Assembly (NCBI RefSeq): GCF_011386835.1
Contig: NW_027053036.1
Location: 1 to 64,000, forward strand
DNA from: Chrysemys picta bellii
Taxonomy: Eukaryota; Chordata; Testudines; Emydidae
DNA: 64,000 nt
Reading direction: 5' to 3'
Shown here: positions 34,554-45,351 of the stretch, one piece after another
How the letters are laid out: the number at the start of each line of letters is the position of its first letter
How positions within the stretch are numbered: the first letter of the stretch is position 1
Made by a program: the position numbers and the translations under genes
The notes under the pieces: model-generated
Seen by the model: the letters and a program-made list of their open reading frames with translations, nothing else
What the model was told of the DNA's origin: nothing
Database searches by the model: none

Positions 34554-35596
34554 TAGGGTTACCATTCGTCCGGATTTACCCGGATATGTCCTCCTTTTTG
34601 TGCTAAAAATAGCGTCCGGGGGGAATTTGTAAAGCACTCACAATGTCCGGGATTTCCCCCCTCCCCCCGGGCAGAGCAGAGCGAGCGGCTGGGCGGGCTG
34701 CAGGGAAGTCCCGGGCTGGACTCAGGAGCAGCTGTAGAGGAGCCGGATCCGCCCTGCATTCTGAGCCGGCAGCTCCCTTGCAGCCCAGTCCGGCAGCACT
34801 GTGCAGGGCCAGGGACCGGGTTTTGTTGTGCAGGGCCAGGGACCGGGTTTTGTTGTGCTGGGGAGCTCAGCCACGTGTCCGGCTCGGCTGCACAGAGCCC
34901 AACACTCTGTTCTGAGCAGCAGGGTAAGGAGGTCAGGGGGCAGGAAGGTTCTGGAGGTGGCAGTCAAGAAACGGGGGGGGGGCTTTTTGGGGGGAGTGGA
35001 GAAAGTTTTGGGCAGTCAGGGTACAGGTAGGGGGTAGGGTCCTGGGGGGCAGTTGGGGGGAGTCTTAGGAGGGGGCAGTTAGGGGACAAGGAACAGGGAG
35101 TCTTAGGTAGGGGGTGGGGTTCTGGAGGGCAGTTAGGAGCAGGGGTCCCAGGAGGGGGCAGTGAGGGGACAAGGAGCAGGGGGGGAGTGTTTGGGAGTTC
35201 TGGGGGGGGGCTGTCAGGTGGCAGGGGTGGGGAGATGGATCGGAGCAGTCAGGGGACAGGGAGCAGAGGGGTTTAGATGGGTTGGGAGTTCTGGGGGGGG
35301 CTGTCAGGGGGTGGGGAGTGGTTGGATGGGGCGTGGGAGTCCCAGGGGTCTGTCTGGGGGTGGGGGTGTGGATAAGGGTTGGGGCAGTCAGGGGACAAGA
35401 GGCAGGGAGGCTTAGATAGGGAGTGGAGTCCTGGGGGGCAGTTAGGGGCAGGGGTCCCAGGAGGGGGCAGTCAGGGGACAAGGAACGGGGGGAGGGTTGG
35501 GGGTTCTGGGGGGGCGGGAAGTGGGAGGGGCAGGGGCGGGGCTAGGGCGGGGCTCCTCCTGTCCTCTTTTTTTCTTGCTGAAATATGGTAACCCTA
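34554..35596. mobile_element. hAT element inside the Myb-like gene
   Basis: tagggttaccattcgtccgg .. atatggtaaccct(a), 1043 bases, perfect 8-bp duplication GTTTGCTC at 34546-34553 and 35597-35604. Interior is mostly a G-rich tandem (about 34985-35530). Confidence 0.95.
34985..35530 (+). repeat. G-rich minisatellite
   Basis: Repeats of ggggcagttaggggacaagg and cttaggtagggggtggggtt variants with a unit of roughly 50-60 bases. Confidence 0.8.
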
Positions 35597-37369
35597 GTTT
35601 GCTCCCCCATGAGCTTGACCAAAGCGTCCTGCCTGCTCTCATCGCATGCGTCCCTCCTCTCTTCGTGTTCCTGTAATGCTTTATGGGACTCCGCAATTGT
35701 TTGCCACCACGCATTCAGCTGGGCCCTATCAATGCTGAAGGACTGCATGAGCTCGGAGAACATGTTGTCCTGAGTTTGTTTTTTCCACCTTCTAATCTGG
35801 ACCAGCCTCTTGGATGGAGTAGATAGGGATCACTTTGAAACATCTGCACCTGTGGGAGGAGAAAAAGGGAGGGTAGTATTTTAAAAGATACATTTCAGAG
35901 AACAAAGGACACACTGTTTCTCAGTGAAATGGGAAATTCATAGTACACAACACATCACACATGGCCGGGCAACAGAATTTAGCTTGCAGCCAGCCATGGT
36001 AAACCCTAGGGGCACGCGGGGTTCTGCTTCTTCCGCATTCATTTCAATGCTTTCAAACTGCCGGGCTCCCTTTCCCATAGCAAGCAATGCCTGGTGGGTT
36101 TGCAATATAAAAGGAGGGCCTGCGGGCTCTCTGGGATGATCGCTTCACACAACCCCCCGCGCCCTCCCCCCGGGACCCACCGCGTGGCTCCGACGAGGCT
36201 CTGAGCAGGGATGAGCCCTTTAAACTAAATGCGAACAGCCCAGCGTGGCTGTGTTTCCCCCCAGCTCCCCACCGCGTGGCTCCGATCAGACTCACTCACC
36301 AGAAGTACCTTCTCCAGGGTCATGGTCCGGGAGCCCGCCTTGGGAGTTGGGGGGTGGGCTATTGGCTCCTGCGTTAAGAATAGTTCTTGGCTAGGGGTGA
36401 AAACGGATTCCACACTTGCCGCCTGTGCACTGTCCTCCTCCTCTTTGTCCTCCAATAACTCATCCTCCTCGCTCCGTTCAACTCCCCCCTTGGAGGTATC
36501 CACGGACAGTGGTGCGGTAGTGGTGTCGTCACCCCCCATAATTGCATGCAGCTCACAGTAGAAGCGGCATGTATGGGGCTGTGACCCAGAGCGCCCATTT
36601 GCCTCCCTGGCTTATTGGTCTGCTTGCCTGAGCGCCTTGATTTTTGTACGAAACTGCTCTGGGTCCCTGGAGTAGCCTCTTTCCGTCATGGCTCTGAAGA
36701 CTTTAGCGTACGTATTTGCATTCCTTTTTTCGGAACGTAGTTCTACCATAACAGAGTCATCTCCCCAACATGCGATGAGATGCAGTACCTCCCGTTCGGA
36801 CCATGCTGGATCTCATCTGCGAATCTGGGACTGCATGATCTCCTGTGATGGTGGACTCTGCATGGTCGCCTGTGATGGTGGACTGTGCTGCTGGTCACCT
36901 GTGCTGCTGGTGACCAAACAGGAAATGAAATTCAAAAGTTCCCGGGGCTTTTCCTGCCCACCGGGCTAGTGCATCGGAGTTGAGGGTGTTGTCCAGAGCG
37001 GTCACAAGGGAGCATTCTGGGATAGCTTCCGGAGGCCAATAGCGTCGAATTGCATCCACAATACCTTTAACCTGGGATTGCGATCTCGATTGAAGCACTA
37101 CTCCACTTGCCAAGGTGGAGTACAGAAATCGGATTAAAGAGCCCTTTAAATCGAAGAAAACGGTTTGATCGTGTGGACGGAATGATTTTTTTTCGAATTA
37201 ACTCAGCTAATTCCGAAATAAACGACTAGTGTAGACCAGACCTGAGAGAGGGAGAGTATAGAAAACAGCAAGAGATCCTTTTGGCTTAGTGAGAGAAGGA
37301 AAGTATAGAAAGCTGAAGGGAGGGCAGGGAGGGTGGGGGTGGGGAAGAGAACTTACCCTTGCGGCTGTA

Positions 37370-37464
37370 TGGGGATAGATAGATAGAGGGGGTGTATGGG
37401 GATAGATAGATGGGGGAGTGTATGGGGATAGATAGATAAATAGATAGATGGGGGAGTGTATGGG

Positions 37465-37538
<74 letters not shown>

Positions 37539-37687
37539 GGGGATGTATGGAGATAGATAGATAGATAGATGTGGTGTATGGGGATAGATAGATAGGTAGA
37601 GGGGGAGTATGGGGGTAGATAGATAGATAAATAGATAGATAGAAGTGGTGTATGGAGATAGATAGATAGATGTATGTGGTGTATGGG

Positions 37688-37729
<42 letters not shown>

Positions 37730-37796
37730 GGGGGAGTGTGTAGATAGATAGGGTGTATGCGGATAGATACATAGATAGATAGATGGGGTGTATGGG

Positions 37797-37846
<50 letters not shown>

Positions 37847-38200
37847 GGGGGAGTGTGTAGATAGATAGATGGGGTGTATGCGGATAGATAGATACATAGA
37901 TAGATAGAGGGGGAGTATGTAGCTAGATAGATAGAGGGGGATGATGTAGCTAGATAGATAGAGGGGGTGTATGGGGATAGATAGATCGATAGATAGATAG
38001 AGGGGGTGTATGGGGATAGATAGATGCGGTGTATGGGGATAGATAGATAGAGGGGGTGTATGTAGATAGATAGAGGGGGTGTATGGGGATAGATAAATGG
38101 ATAGAGGGGGTGTATGGCGATAGATAGATGTGGGGGTGTATGGGGGTAGATAGATAGAGAGGGGGGGTGTATGGGGATAGATAGATAGATGTGGTGTATG
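37370..38200. repeat. (TAGA)n array with regular interruptions
   Basis: Tracts of gatagatagata alternate with ggggtgtatgggga, about 25 times over 830 bases. The 315-codon - strand ORF (SIYLSPYTP repeats) is a by-product. Confidence 0.97.
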
Positions 38201-38302
38201 TGAAGAGAGAAAGAGGGAGAGAGAGAACCCCATTGGCTTTAAGCCCTTTTACATTTTATGGGACTTTTCTGTAATCTCAGCTCCTTGAACTTTTTCGTGG
38301 TC

Positions 38303-38819
38303 CAAAGCAAACAACAACCCTGGAACCCATGTACACAGAGAATGGTCGTGTAGGAAGGAGCCCAGGGAAGCCAAATCAGATTCAGCTGTGTCATTGACTA
38401 CAAGCCGGCCAGTGTGTTGCAGTTGGATTTTCCCCGCTGACCCAGTGGCAGGCCACTCCGCTTCTATCAGGGCCCTGGGATGGGACGTAGGTGAGTGGGA
38501 GGGCCTGGGTTCCCCTACCCCCGGCAACCCAACGTCAGGAGTGGTAGCCTCCCCACCTGGTTGTCAGGAGGCCTGGATTGGTCTGGCTCCCACCTGAATC
38601 CGGACGCCAGACGGTTGTGCTGACTCTCCCACCAGAGAGGTAACCTCCCCTAGACTGCCACAGCTCTGCTGGACTGTAGGTCAGAGCCCCTCTACTTGCT
38701 TGCTGCCCCACCCTGATCAGTGGCCAGGCAAATGGACCTTCTGTTGCTCTGCCTGCCTGCCTGTAGGCCACAGCCCTTTCTCGATTGCCGCCCCGCCCTG
38801 ATTGAGGGCTCTGGGCAAA
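38303..38819 (-). repeat. Right arm of inverted duplication, inner part
   Basis: Reverse complement of about 31137-30640. The arm is interrupted at 38820 and resumes at 41392. Confidence 0.85.
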
Positions 38820-38851
38820 ACCCCAGGCTGCAGGCCTAGATAAAGTCCTAC

Positions 38852-39524
38852 TGTAGCAGGTTGGCTACCCCGCTCCTGCCTGAGAGGTTTAAAACAGCCC
38901 TGGAAGAGGGCTGGGGCAAAGGGAAAAGCTACTGGGCTGATTGGGGAAGTAGCCACAGCTGGGCCATGCCCCAATCAGGCCTCAGCTGGCCTGTATAAGA
39001 AGGCTGGGAGCCAGGAGCTCAAGAGTCTCTCTCTGAGTGCAGAGAGAGAAGGGCCTGGCTGCAGGGAGCTAGACAGGGTACCTGAGTGGAGCAGGGCTGG
39101 GGAAAGGCTGAGGAGCTGGGGAGCTCCAGCCTGGATAGCCCCAGGCTGTGGCCTGGTAATAGGCGAAGGGGTACTGGGGGTTGCAGAGGGCAGCCCAGGG
39201 CTAGGCCAAGGCAGCAGGTCCGAACCCAACCTTGCTGATGATGAGTGGCCTATACTGCAGTCTGCCCCAGAGAGTGGGGGCTAGCTGGTGACTGGCAGTG
39301 GCCTTATCCTGAGGTGAGGAGGGGTTAGTGGGTGGGGGTTCCCCTGGGAGGGGAGACCTAGCGTGTGTGGGTACTGCCAGGGGGCAGCACGGGAGGGACA
39401 CGGGAGCCTGAGTGCAGAGGACAGGCGAATCACTGGCCTGCAGAGGGCGCTCCAGAGGCTGGAGAGCTAATTCCCTGGACGACCAGCAGGAGGCGCCGCA
39501 GGGGTGAGTCCGGATACTCTTACA
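38852..39524 (+). repeat. 5' LTR
   Basis: TG..CA ends, 673 bases. Contains ctgtataagaagg (38992), a TATA-like box. Confidence 0.93.
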
Positions 39525-39661
39525 TATGGTGGAGAAAGCGGGTATAGCGGTCCACCCGTGACACAAGGGGCCAAGGCAAGGACTGTGGACTATTGCCCAG
39601 TGCAGAGACTTGAGAACCGAAGGTGGAGAAAACCATGAAGGACTATTATTAGAGAGCCCGT

Positions 39662-40123
39662 GTGGCCCGTCTCGCCGAGCAGCAAGCCAGGCTGCTCCAG
39701 CTGCTGCGGAGGAGGGCACAAGGACCTCATTGGGGGCCAGGCACCTTGGGCAGGAGGCCGGTGCCAAGGTCAAAGAACTGTTGGGCCTGTGGGGAACCAG
39801 GACACTTGAAGAGGGTGTGCCCTCACAGGGCCCAGGCGAGCCTTGAAGGAAGGGCTGTGCCAGAGACAGACCATGGACCGACTCGAGTGCCCCCTGTGAA
39901 GCCAACAGGGGGGCTCCAATTGTGTTGGGCCTGTGGGGAGCCAGGGCACAAGAAGGGGGAGCTCGCAGGGCCCAGGCTAGCCCTGAGGTGGGCAGGGGTG
40001 AGCACTGGCTGTGCCTCCTCTGCCACAAGGGGCGCCGGGGAAAGCGGCCTAGCCCCCAGAGACGGAGGGGGAGGTCAGAGGATCAGGCTGGGTCTGAGAC
40101 TGCCCCGAAGGAGGGGGTGGTGA
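39662..40123 (+). CDS. Gag-like zinc-knuckle ORF of LTR element
   Basis: A 153-codon open frame inside the element (starting GTG, so the true start may be upstream or lost). It holds CWACGEPGHLKRVC (39779-39820), a CCHC zinc knuckle with C-x2-C-x4-H-x4-C spacing, and a second copy CWACGEPGHKKGEL (about 39922) lacking the last Cys. These nucleic-acid-binding knuckles are typical of gag nucleocapsid. Only a fragment of gag; capsid is absent. Confidence 0.7.
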   Translation: MARLAEQQARLLQLLRRRAQGPHWGPGTLGRRPVPRSKNCWACGEPGHLKRVCPHRAQASLEGRAVPETDHGPTRVPPVKPTGGLQLCWACGEPGHKKGELAGPRLALRWAGVSTGCASSATRGAGESGLAPRDGGGGQRIRLGLRLPRRRGW

Positions 40124-40371
40124 CGACCAGGGCCCCACAGAGGGGATTGTCAGGGGCAGGGAGGCCCCAGACAAACCTGTGATCCCATGGGGGAGCTGAA
40201 AAGGCAACCATGGTTACCCAAACTATGGAGGAAGGGAGCAGGCTGCTCCTTGCACTGGACAGCCTGCGAGCAGAGAGGGATTTCCTGCGGGCCCAGCTGA
40301 GAGGTATGCTGGGGCGTTAGGGATAGACACCCTACCCCCCCCCGGTGGAGGGGATCTTGAGGTGGGGGGTG

Positions 40372-41053
40372 TGTAGCAGGGTGGCTACCCCACTCCTGCC
40401 TAAGGGGTTTAAAACAGCCCTGGCAGAGGGCTGGGGCAAAGGGAAAAGCTACTGGGCTGATTGGGGAAGTAGCCCCAGCTGGGCCATGCCCCAATCAGGC
40501 CCCAGATGGCCTGTATAAGAAGGCTGGGAGCCAGGAGCTCAAGAGTCTCTCTCTGAGTGCAGAGAGAGAAGGGCCTGGCTGCAGGGAGCTAGACAGGATA
40601 CCTGAGTGGAGCAGGGCTGGGGAAAGGATGAGGAGCTGGGGAGCGCCAGCCTGGATAGCCCCAGGCTGTGGCCTGGTAATAGGCCAAGGGGTACTGAGGG
40701 TTGCAGAGGGCAGCCCAAGCCAAGGCAGCAGGTCCGAACCCAACCTTGCCGATGATGAGTGGCTTATACTGCAGTCTGCCCCAGAGAGTGGGGGCTAGCT
40801 GGTGACTGGCAGTGGCCTTATCCTGAGGTGAGGTGGGGTTAGTGGGTAGGGGTTCACCTGGGAGGGGAGACCTAGCATGTGTGGGTACTGCCAGGGGGCA
40901 GCACCCAGAGCAAGGTCCTGGGAAGGACACGGGAGCCTGCGTGCAGAGGACAGGCGGATCACTGGCCTGCAGAGGGTGCTCCAGAGGCTGGAGAGCTAAT
41001 TCCCTGGATGACCAGCAGGAGGCGCCGCAGGGGTGAGTCCGGATACTCTTACA
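40372..41053 (+). repeat. 3' LTR
   Basis: 682 bases; differs from the 5' LTR by small indels (e.g. a longer copy of ccagagcaaggtcctggg near 40905) and point changes. Confidence 0.93.
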
Positions 41054-41058
41054 CCTAC

Positions 41059-41391
41059 AAAAGGTACTGGGGCTGCAGAGGGGCACCCGAGAGATAGGCA
41101 GAGGCAGCTGGTCCAACCCCCCTTGCCGATGATGCGTGGTTTATATACTGCAGTCCGCCCCAGTGAGCGGGGGCTAGACAGTGACTGGCAGTAGCCACTG
41201 AGGCAAGGTGTGGTTAGAGGGTTGGGGGTTCCCCTGGACACCCAGATAGTGGGTTACTGCCGGGGGCAGGACCCTGACGTAGAGGGGCACCGGGGTCTGG
41301 GAGGTACACCGGGACCAGCGGCAGGCGAGACACCAGCCTGTAGAGGGCACTTAGAGGCCGGAAGAGATCATCCCTCACCGTTGCCCTGTGA
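41059..41391 (+). repeat. Older diverged relative of the LTR
   Basis: ggtactggggctgcagaggg..ccgatgatgcgtggtttatatactgcagtc parallels the LTR interior at about 39170-39410 with many changes. Probably the tail of an older LTR into which the younger element inserted. Confidence 0.65.
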
Positions 41392-42085
41392 CACAGACTC
41401 TCTATCTTTGCTCGGTCTGACTGCAGGCCTGAACCATTAACACTGAGCTAATTTTCCCCTGAACCAAGGTATCCCAGAAGTATCATAGCGAGGGGCGTTG
41501 TCTAGGGTGACCAGATGACAGGAAGAAAATATCGGGACACAAGCGGCGGGGGCGGCACTGGCGGAGCAAAAAAACCCAAAAAACTGAGTGCTGCCGGTGT
41601 AAGGACACAAACAGCTCCCTCTCCCAATTCCCTACTGTGGCCCAGTGCTGCCGGCAGTCGGGGGCGGGGGCTGAGAACAGCCGAGTGCTGCTGGCAGTCA
41701 GAGGAGAAGAAAAAAAAAAAAGCCGAGAACAGCTGAGTGCTGCCGGCGGAGAAAAAAAAAAAAAAGCGGAGTGCAGCGTCCCGACCGAAGATCAATCGGG
41801 ACGCGAGACAAATACCTAAATATTGGGACGGTCCCGATTTTATCGGGACGTCTGGTCACCCTAGCGTTGTCTCCCGCCCAGACGGACGGGGAGAGAGCTG
41901 CAAACCCCTTACAGCCTCTCTTTCTAGTCTTTCATACTTTTTCTCTAAATATGTCAAAACATAAGCACGCAACCTTCCCCCGGCTAAACACAGAAAAATG
42001 GGGATGGCACCGGCAATGGGGATGGGGTGTGGTAACCTGTCAAAAACTATATGGTGATCAAAGCTATCGAGCGGTTACCTACTCA
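41392..42085 (-). repeat. Right arm of inverted duplication, outer part
   Basis: Reverse complement of about 30635-30224, interrupted by the hAT MITE at 41503-41863. Confidence 0.82.
41503..41863. mobile_element. hAT MITE with 8-bp duplication
   Basis: tagggtgaccagatgacagg .. cgtctggtcaccct(a), 361 bases, GCGTTGTC on both sides (41495-41502, 41864-41871). Confidence 0.95.
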
Positions 42086-42299
42086 CATGGGGTTGTCAGG
42101 GAGGGGTAGTACCTCTGATGGGGGAGCAGTCGTACTCCTAGGAGTAGCTCATCCACTTTGGTCCCCACTTGACAATACCCAGCTCTCACCTGTGGCTCCA
42201 AGTAGCTGTCAGCATGTGACAGCGGCCACACCCCGGAGACCGTCTCGACCGGTGGGCTAAACCAGGTGAGGGTAGCCGATGAGTATGAGACTCTGTGAG

Positions 42300-43430
42300 T
42301 TAGGGCCTGTCTACCCATGCGAAGGCTGGATCTGGCTGACTGAGGCAACCTGGTTCAATGGTCAGGAAGGCGATGACAGCAAGCGTTGTGGAACGCTTAA
42401 GAGCACGACAAGACACGTAGGCGTCCTGGTCATCCACTGCGCCCTGCCCTATCTCCAGCCGTCTCGACTTCTGTCTTGCCACTGGATACAGATAGGAACT
42501 GGGAAGAGAGAGTGAGGCTGACGTCACACAACTCTCCCTCACTTTAATCCAATTCACGCGCAAGTCTCGACATAATATCATATCATATCATATTACATCA
42601 TATCAAGTCCTGTGGCGATGGGCGAGCGACGAAGCAGCAGGTGTGGATGCACCGGGAGCTGTAGCTGCGGACCTGCACATAGGCGGCTCAGGCATAATGG
42701 TCGTTCCTCACTGACCGAAGCAGCAGTGGAGCTTGGCAACTTCTTGAGCGACTGAGCAGCCCTATTCAGGATTGCACTGCTCACCTCCGTAGAATGAGGA
42801 GGGGGCTAGAACATTGCCTGCTTCACCTTACCCTGGCCAGCATACCGCGGCTGGCGGGGATCCCACAAAAGCGGTCGTATAAAAACAAAACTTAGAGTGA
42901 CACCGATCATGGAATGTGCACACGTTACTGGACAACATCACGGCAGACAGACCGGAGAGAAGAACAGCACTTGTCGCTAGAGAGCTCGCACGCTGCAACA
43001 TTGACATTGCAGCCCTTAGCGAAACTCGCCTTGCTAATGAAGGACAGCTGTCCGAGTCAGGCTGTGGCTATACATTCATTCACACAGGCAGTAATACCTC
43101 TGAGGCGAGGCGTATTGCTGAGGCTGAAAAAAAGCGTGAGCTGCGCAAGTCCAGAGCTGCTTGTACATCATCGACAGTGCCATGACGTGTCTGCCCGACA
43201 TGTGACAGGACGTTCCACGCCCGAATCGGACTGATCAGTCATCTTCGGATGTACAGAACCCGGTCATCGAAAGAATGAGTGGTTGAGGTCTTCATCGATA
43301 ACGATGGACGAACATCACTCACATGCAATCTCCCACCCTGTACATAGCAATCCTCTGTTTCATTTTGATGTACTTTAAGGCATTTATTCATTTTATTGAT
43401 TAAATAATTGTAATTACAGTAATACATCCA
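42300..43430 (+). mobile_element. LINE with apparent internal deletion
   Basis: From 42908 the text WNVHTLLDNITADRPERRTA then RCNIDIAALSETRL is the N-terminal apurinic/apyrimidinic endonuclease start seen in LINE ORF2 proteins. After only ~75 codons it passes to CPTCDRTFHARIGLISHLR (43191-43245), a Cys/His motif known from LINE ORF2 C-termini, followed by AT-rich 3' sequence. Reverse transcriptase is absent. The upstream 42300-42900 may be its 5' UTR. Exact clade not determined. Confidence 0.65.
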
Positions 43431-43439
43431 GGTATAAAA

Positions 43440-45296
43440 GATCTACACATCTTGTCCTGTACACAGAACACAGACCGCTCCAATGGATCCCACAACCCAT
43501 ACAGCGAGAAAGCCGTAGCAAGCGTTAACATCTCCAAAATCCTATCCGGGCAGGAAAATGCACCTGCTGTTTGCAACACTTCTATAGTATAGACACAGGG
43601 TGAGGGCTAGACAAAGTGACCACGGTTAGTCCTGCTCCATCTCTACTGTCTGGGTTTCCATCTACAGCTGTTCACACTGGAAATGCAGGACAGGGGTAAG
43701 GTTAGCCCATCACCAAAAGAACCTTAATGTAAAGCAGTGCTCCTGCCAGTGCCTGGTGGGGATCATGCAGACAGACTACACCCCAGGCTGGGCATTGTCC
43801 CAGGGTAAAGCAGGGCTGTAGTGGAAGGTGGAGGAGCCCCTGGACGAACAGGGTGAGGCATGGGACAATTCAGCTAAGAGTTGCAGGGCTGGGCACCAGA
43901 AGAATCGCTGGGTGGAACTTTGGGGTATGGCAGGGAGGGGTGGAACGAGCCCCGCTCTAGGTCAGTCCCAGTGCCAATGGCCCACTGCCTTTGAAGAGGC
44001 CACCGATGAAGGCCATTTGTCCTACTCCCCTGGGTCCCACAACCCAGCTCTACCAGAGAGAAACTTTGCCTTGGAATCTTAAAGCAAGTGACTTTGTTTC
44101 TAGGGCTGAAGGGGGTGGTGGCATGGGAGCCGGTCAGCTCAGAGAAAAAAACTGACCCTTGTGCTCTTTGGGGGATCGTACCTGAAATGGGGGTCAGCGG
44201 AGGTGGAAGGGCTGCGTGTAAAGGACCAGGAAGGAAACAGGGTCCTGGGAGAGAGGCAGTGCTGGGACACCCCGTTGCTCATGAGACTCCACCTTCCGAG
44301 TAGTGCGGCCCCAGGTCTGTAACCCTTATGCTGGGGAGTGCTGCCAAGCAAAGTCTCCTGCTGCAGGCCCACAGCCCTGCCCAACATAAGGGCTGCAGAA
44401 CAGGGCCCTCAGAAGGGGAGTTACTACTGTGTCCTGAGGACCATAAGGGATGGGACCTGTCGGAACCACAGGCTTCCCCCAAGGCTTTGGGGGCTAAAGG
44501 AGTCGGCTTCTGAAGTGGATACTGTGCCCTGTCACCAGTGATTAGTAGGAACCGGGCTAGCACTCTGGCTCTACGGTGCTAACAGCTAATTGGGGGCCTG
44601 AAAGGGGTGAGCCGTGGGGTGCTAGACCTTAGTCAGCCCTGCCCCTGCAGCACATATGGTAGCAGATGGGACAGAGTGAGTCCCAGCTCCAGGAGGGTAC
44701 CACAGCCAGTGCTGCGAACGGGGCTCCATGCACCCTGCTGGTGCTAGGCTGGGGTCAGCAGCACACAAGTCCCCTCCGTATTTCGGTACCGGCCGGCAGA
44801 TCCCAGCTCTGCTGAACGACGAAGTGTGGAGAGGGGCCTGCAGCCGCTTGCAGAAGGAATGAGACCCCAGGCACCCAGGAGGTGCAGAGGCCAGCAGCAG
44901 GATGCAGGTGGCAGGATCCCTCTCGCACATCCAGGATCTGGGGCTGCTGAACGGGCTGCGGGACAGATTGGAATGATCCCGTTGAGTCTCTCAGCTTGGG
45001 GTCCTCCCCGTGGCTGGCAAGGCCATGTCCCGAAGCACTGCCTGGCCACGCCCTGGTCAGCAGAAAGCCTTCTGCATCATGGAAACCCAGCGTGGGGCTG
45101 GACGGGAACGATGCCCCCTAGCCATGGAAGCGGGCAGTTCACAAAGCCCCAGCTGAGACGCCGTCACCCCAGAGTCCTGGAAACTGGAGCACACACAGGC
45201 CAGGCCGCTCCCAGCTCTTCACAGCCAGGGAGAGGGGCTGGGGCCTGGGCCCGCCAGGGAGCCTGACAGTCGCCCTGGCTCCGGCCTTTCCAGTGC
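43440..45296. other. Region downstream of KIF21B, nothing firm
   Basis: Would hold the 3' UTR of the distal KIF21B last exon. No canonical AATAAA on the - strand was seen until 43383-43397 (two TTTATT on +), which lie in the LINE. Several short ORFs, none recognised. Confidence 0.45.
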
Positions 45297-45351
45297 CTAG
45301 GTCAGGCCGTTCAGCAATCTTCTCCGGCTCCAGAGCTTCACTGTCAGGTCG
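45297..45351 (-). CDS. KIF21B: KIF21B distal alternative last exon
   Basis: After acceptor ttccccag it reads (S)[17 protein letters not shown] and TAG (45299-45297). It begins in the same phase as the exon at 46037, again making Ser with the AG left by the penultimate exon, and again completes a blade with a VKLW core. It therefore looks like a mutually exclusive last exon giving a short basic tail. Confidence 0.75.

Larger units (their letters stand above)
34329..36840 (-). pseudogene. Harbinger Myb/trihelix-like partner protein gene, broken
   Basis: On the - strand, PAWSEREVLHLIACWGDDSV.. to ..ANTYAKVFRAMTERGYS and REANGRSGSQPHTCRFYCEL (36810-36550) form the Myb/SANT-like DNA-binding domain of the Harbinger second protein, followed by an acidic part (ERSEEDELLEDKEEED) and helix FSIDRAQLNAWWQTIAESHK at about 35740. 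Two in-frame stops are present (TGA 36813-36815, TAA 36612-36614). A 1-kb hAT element sits in the C-terminal coding part at 34554-35596; coding text resumes on the far side and stops at 34329. In active elements this protein binds the ends and helps import the transposase. Confidence 0.85.
31850..37245. mobile_element. Harbinger-type DNA transposon (limits approximate)
   Basis: Convergent transposase and Myb-like genes with three later insertions (33457-33765, 33766-34217, 34554-35596). The right end reads ..aacgactagtgtagaccagacct (37245). I could not find its inverted partner on the left, so the left end may be truncated. Confidence 0.75.
38852..41053 (+). mobile_element. Non-autonomous LTR retrotransposon with gag remnant
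   Basis: LTRs at 38852-39524 and 40372-41053 (both TGTAGCAGG..ACTCTTACA) are closely alike, with 5-bp duplication CCTAC at 38847-38851 and 41054-41058. A primer-binding-like site tggtggagaaagcgggta starts at 39527, two bases after the LTR. A G-rich tract (gaggtggggggtg) precedes the right LTR. The interior is only ~850 bases: part of gag with zinc knuckles, no protease, RT or integrase, so it must borrow enzymes from a relative. Confidence 0.93.

Noticed and set aside
37370..38200. CRISPR array
   Set aside because: Repeats are tetranucleotide tracts without unique spacers, in a eukaryotic sequence.
37286..38233. 315-codon - strand ORF of SIYLSPYTP repeats
   Set aside because: Straight translation of the TAGA array; no start context, exon borders or family resemblance.
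39201..40028. 275-codon - strand ORF over the LTR element
   Set aside because: Antisense to the LTR and gag region; no domain recognised, while the + strand carries real zinc knuckles.
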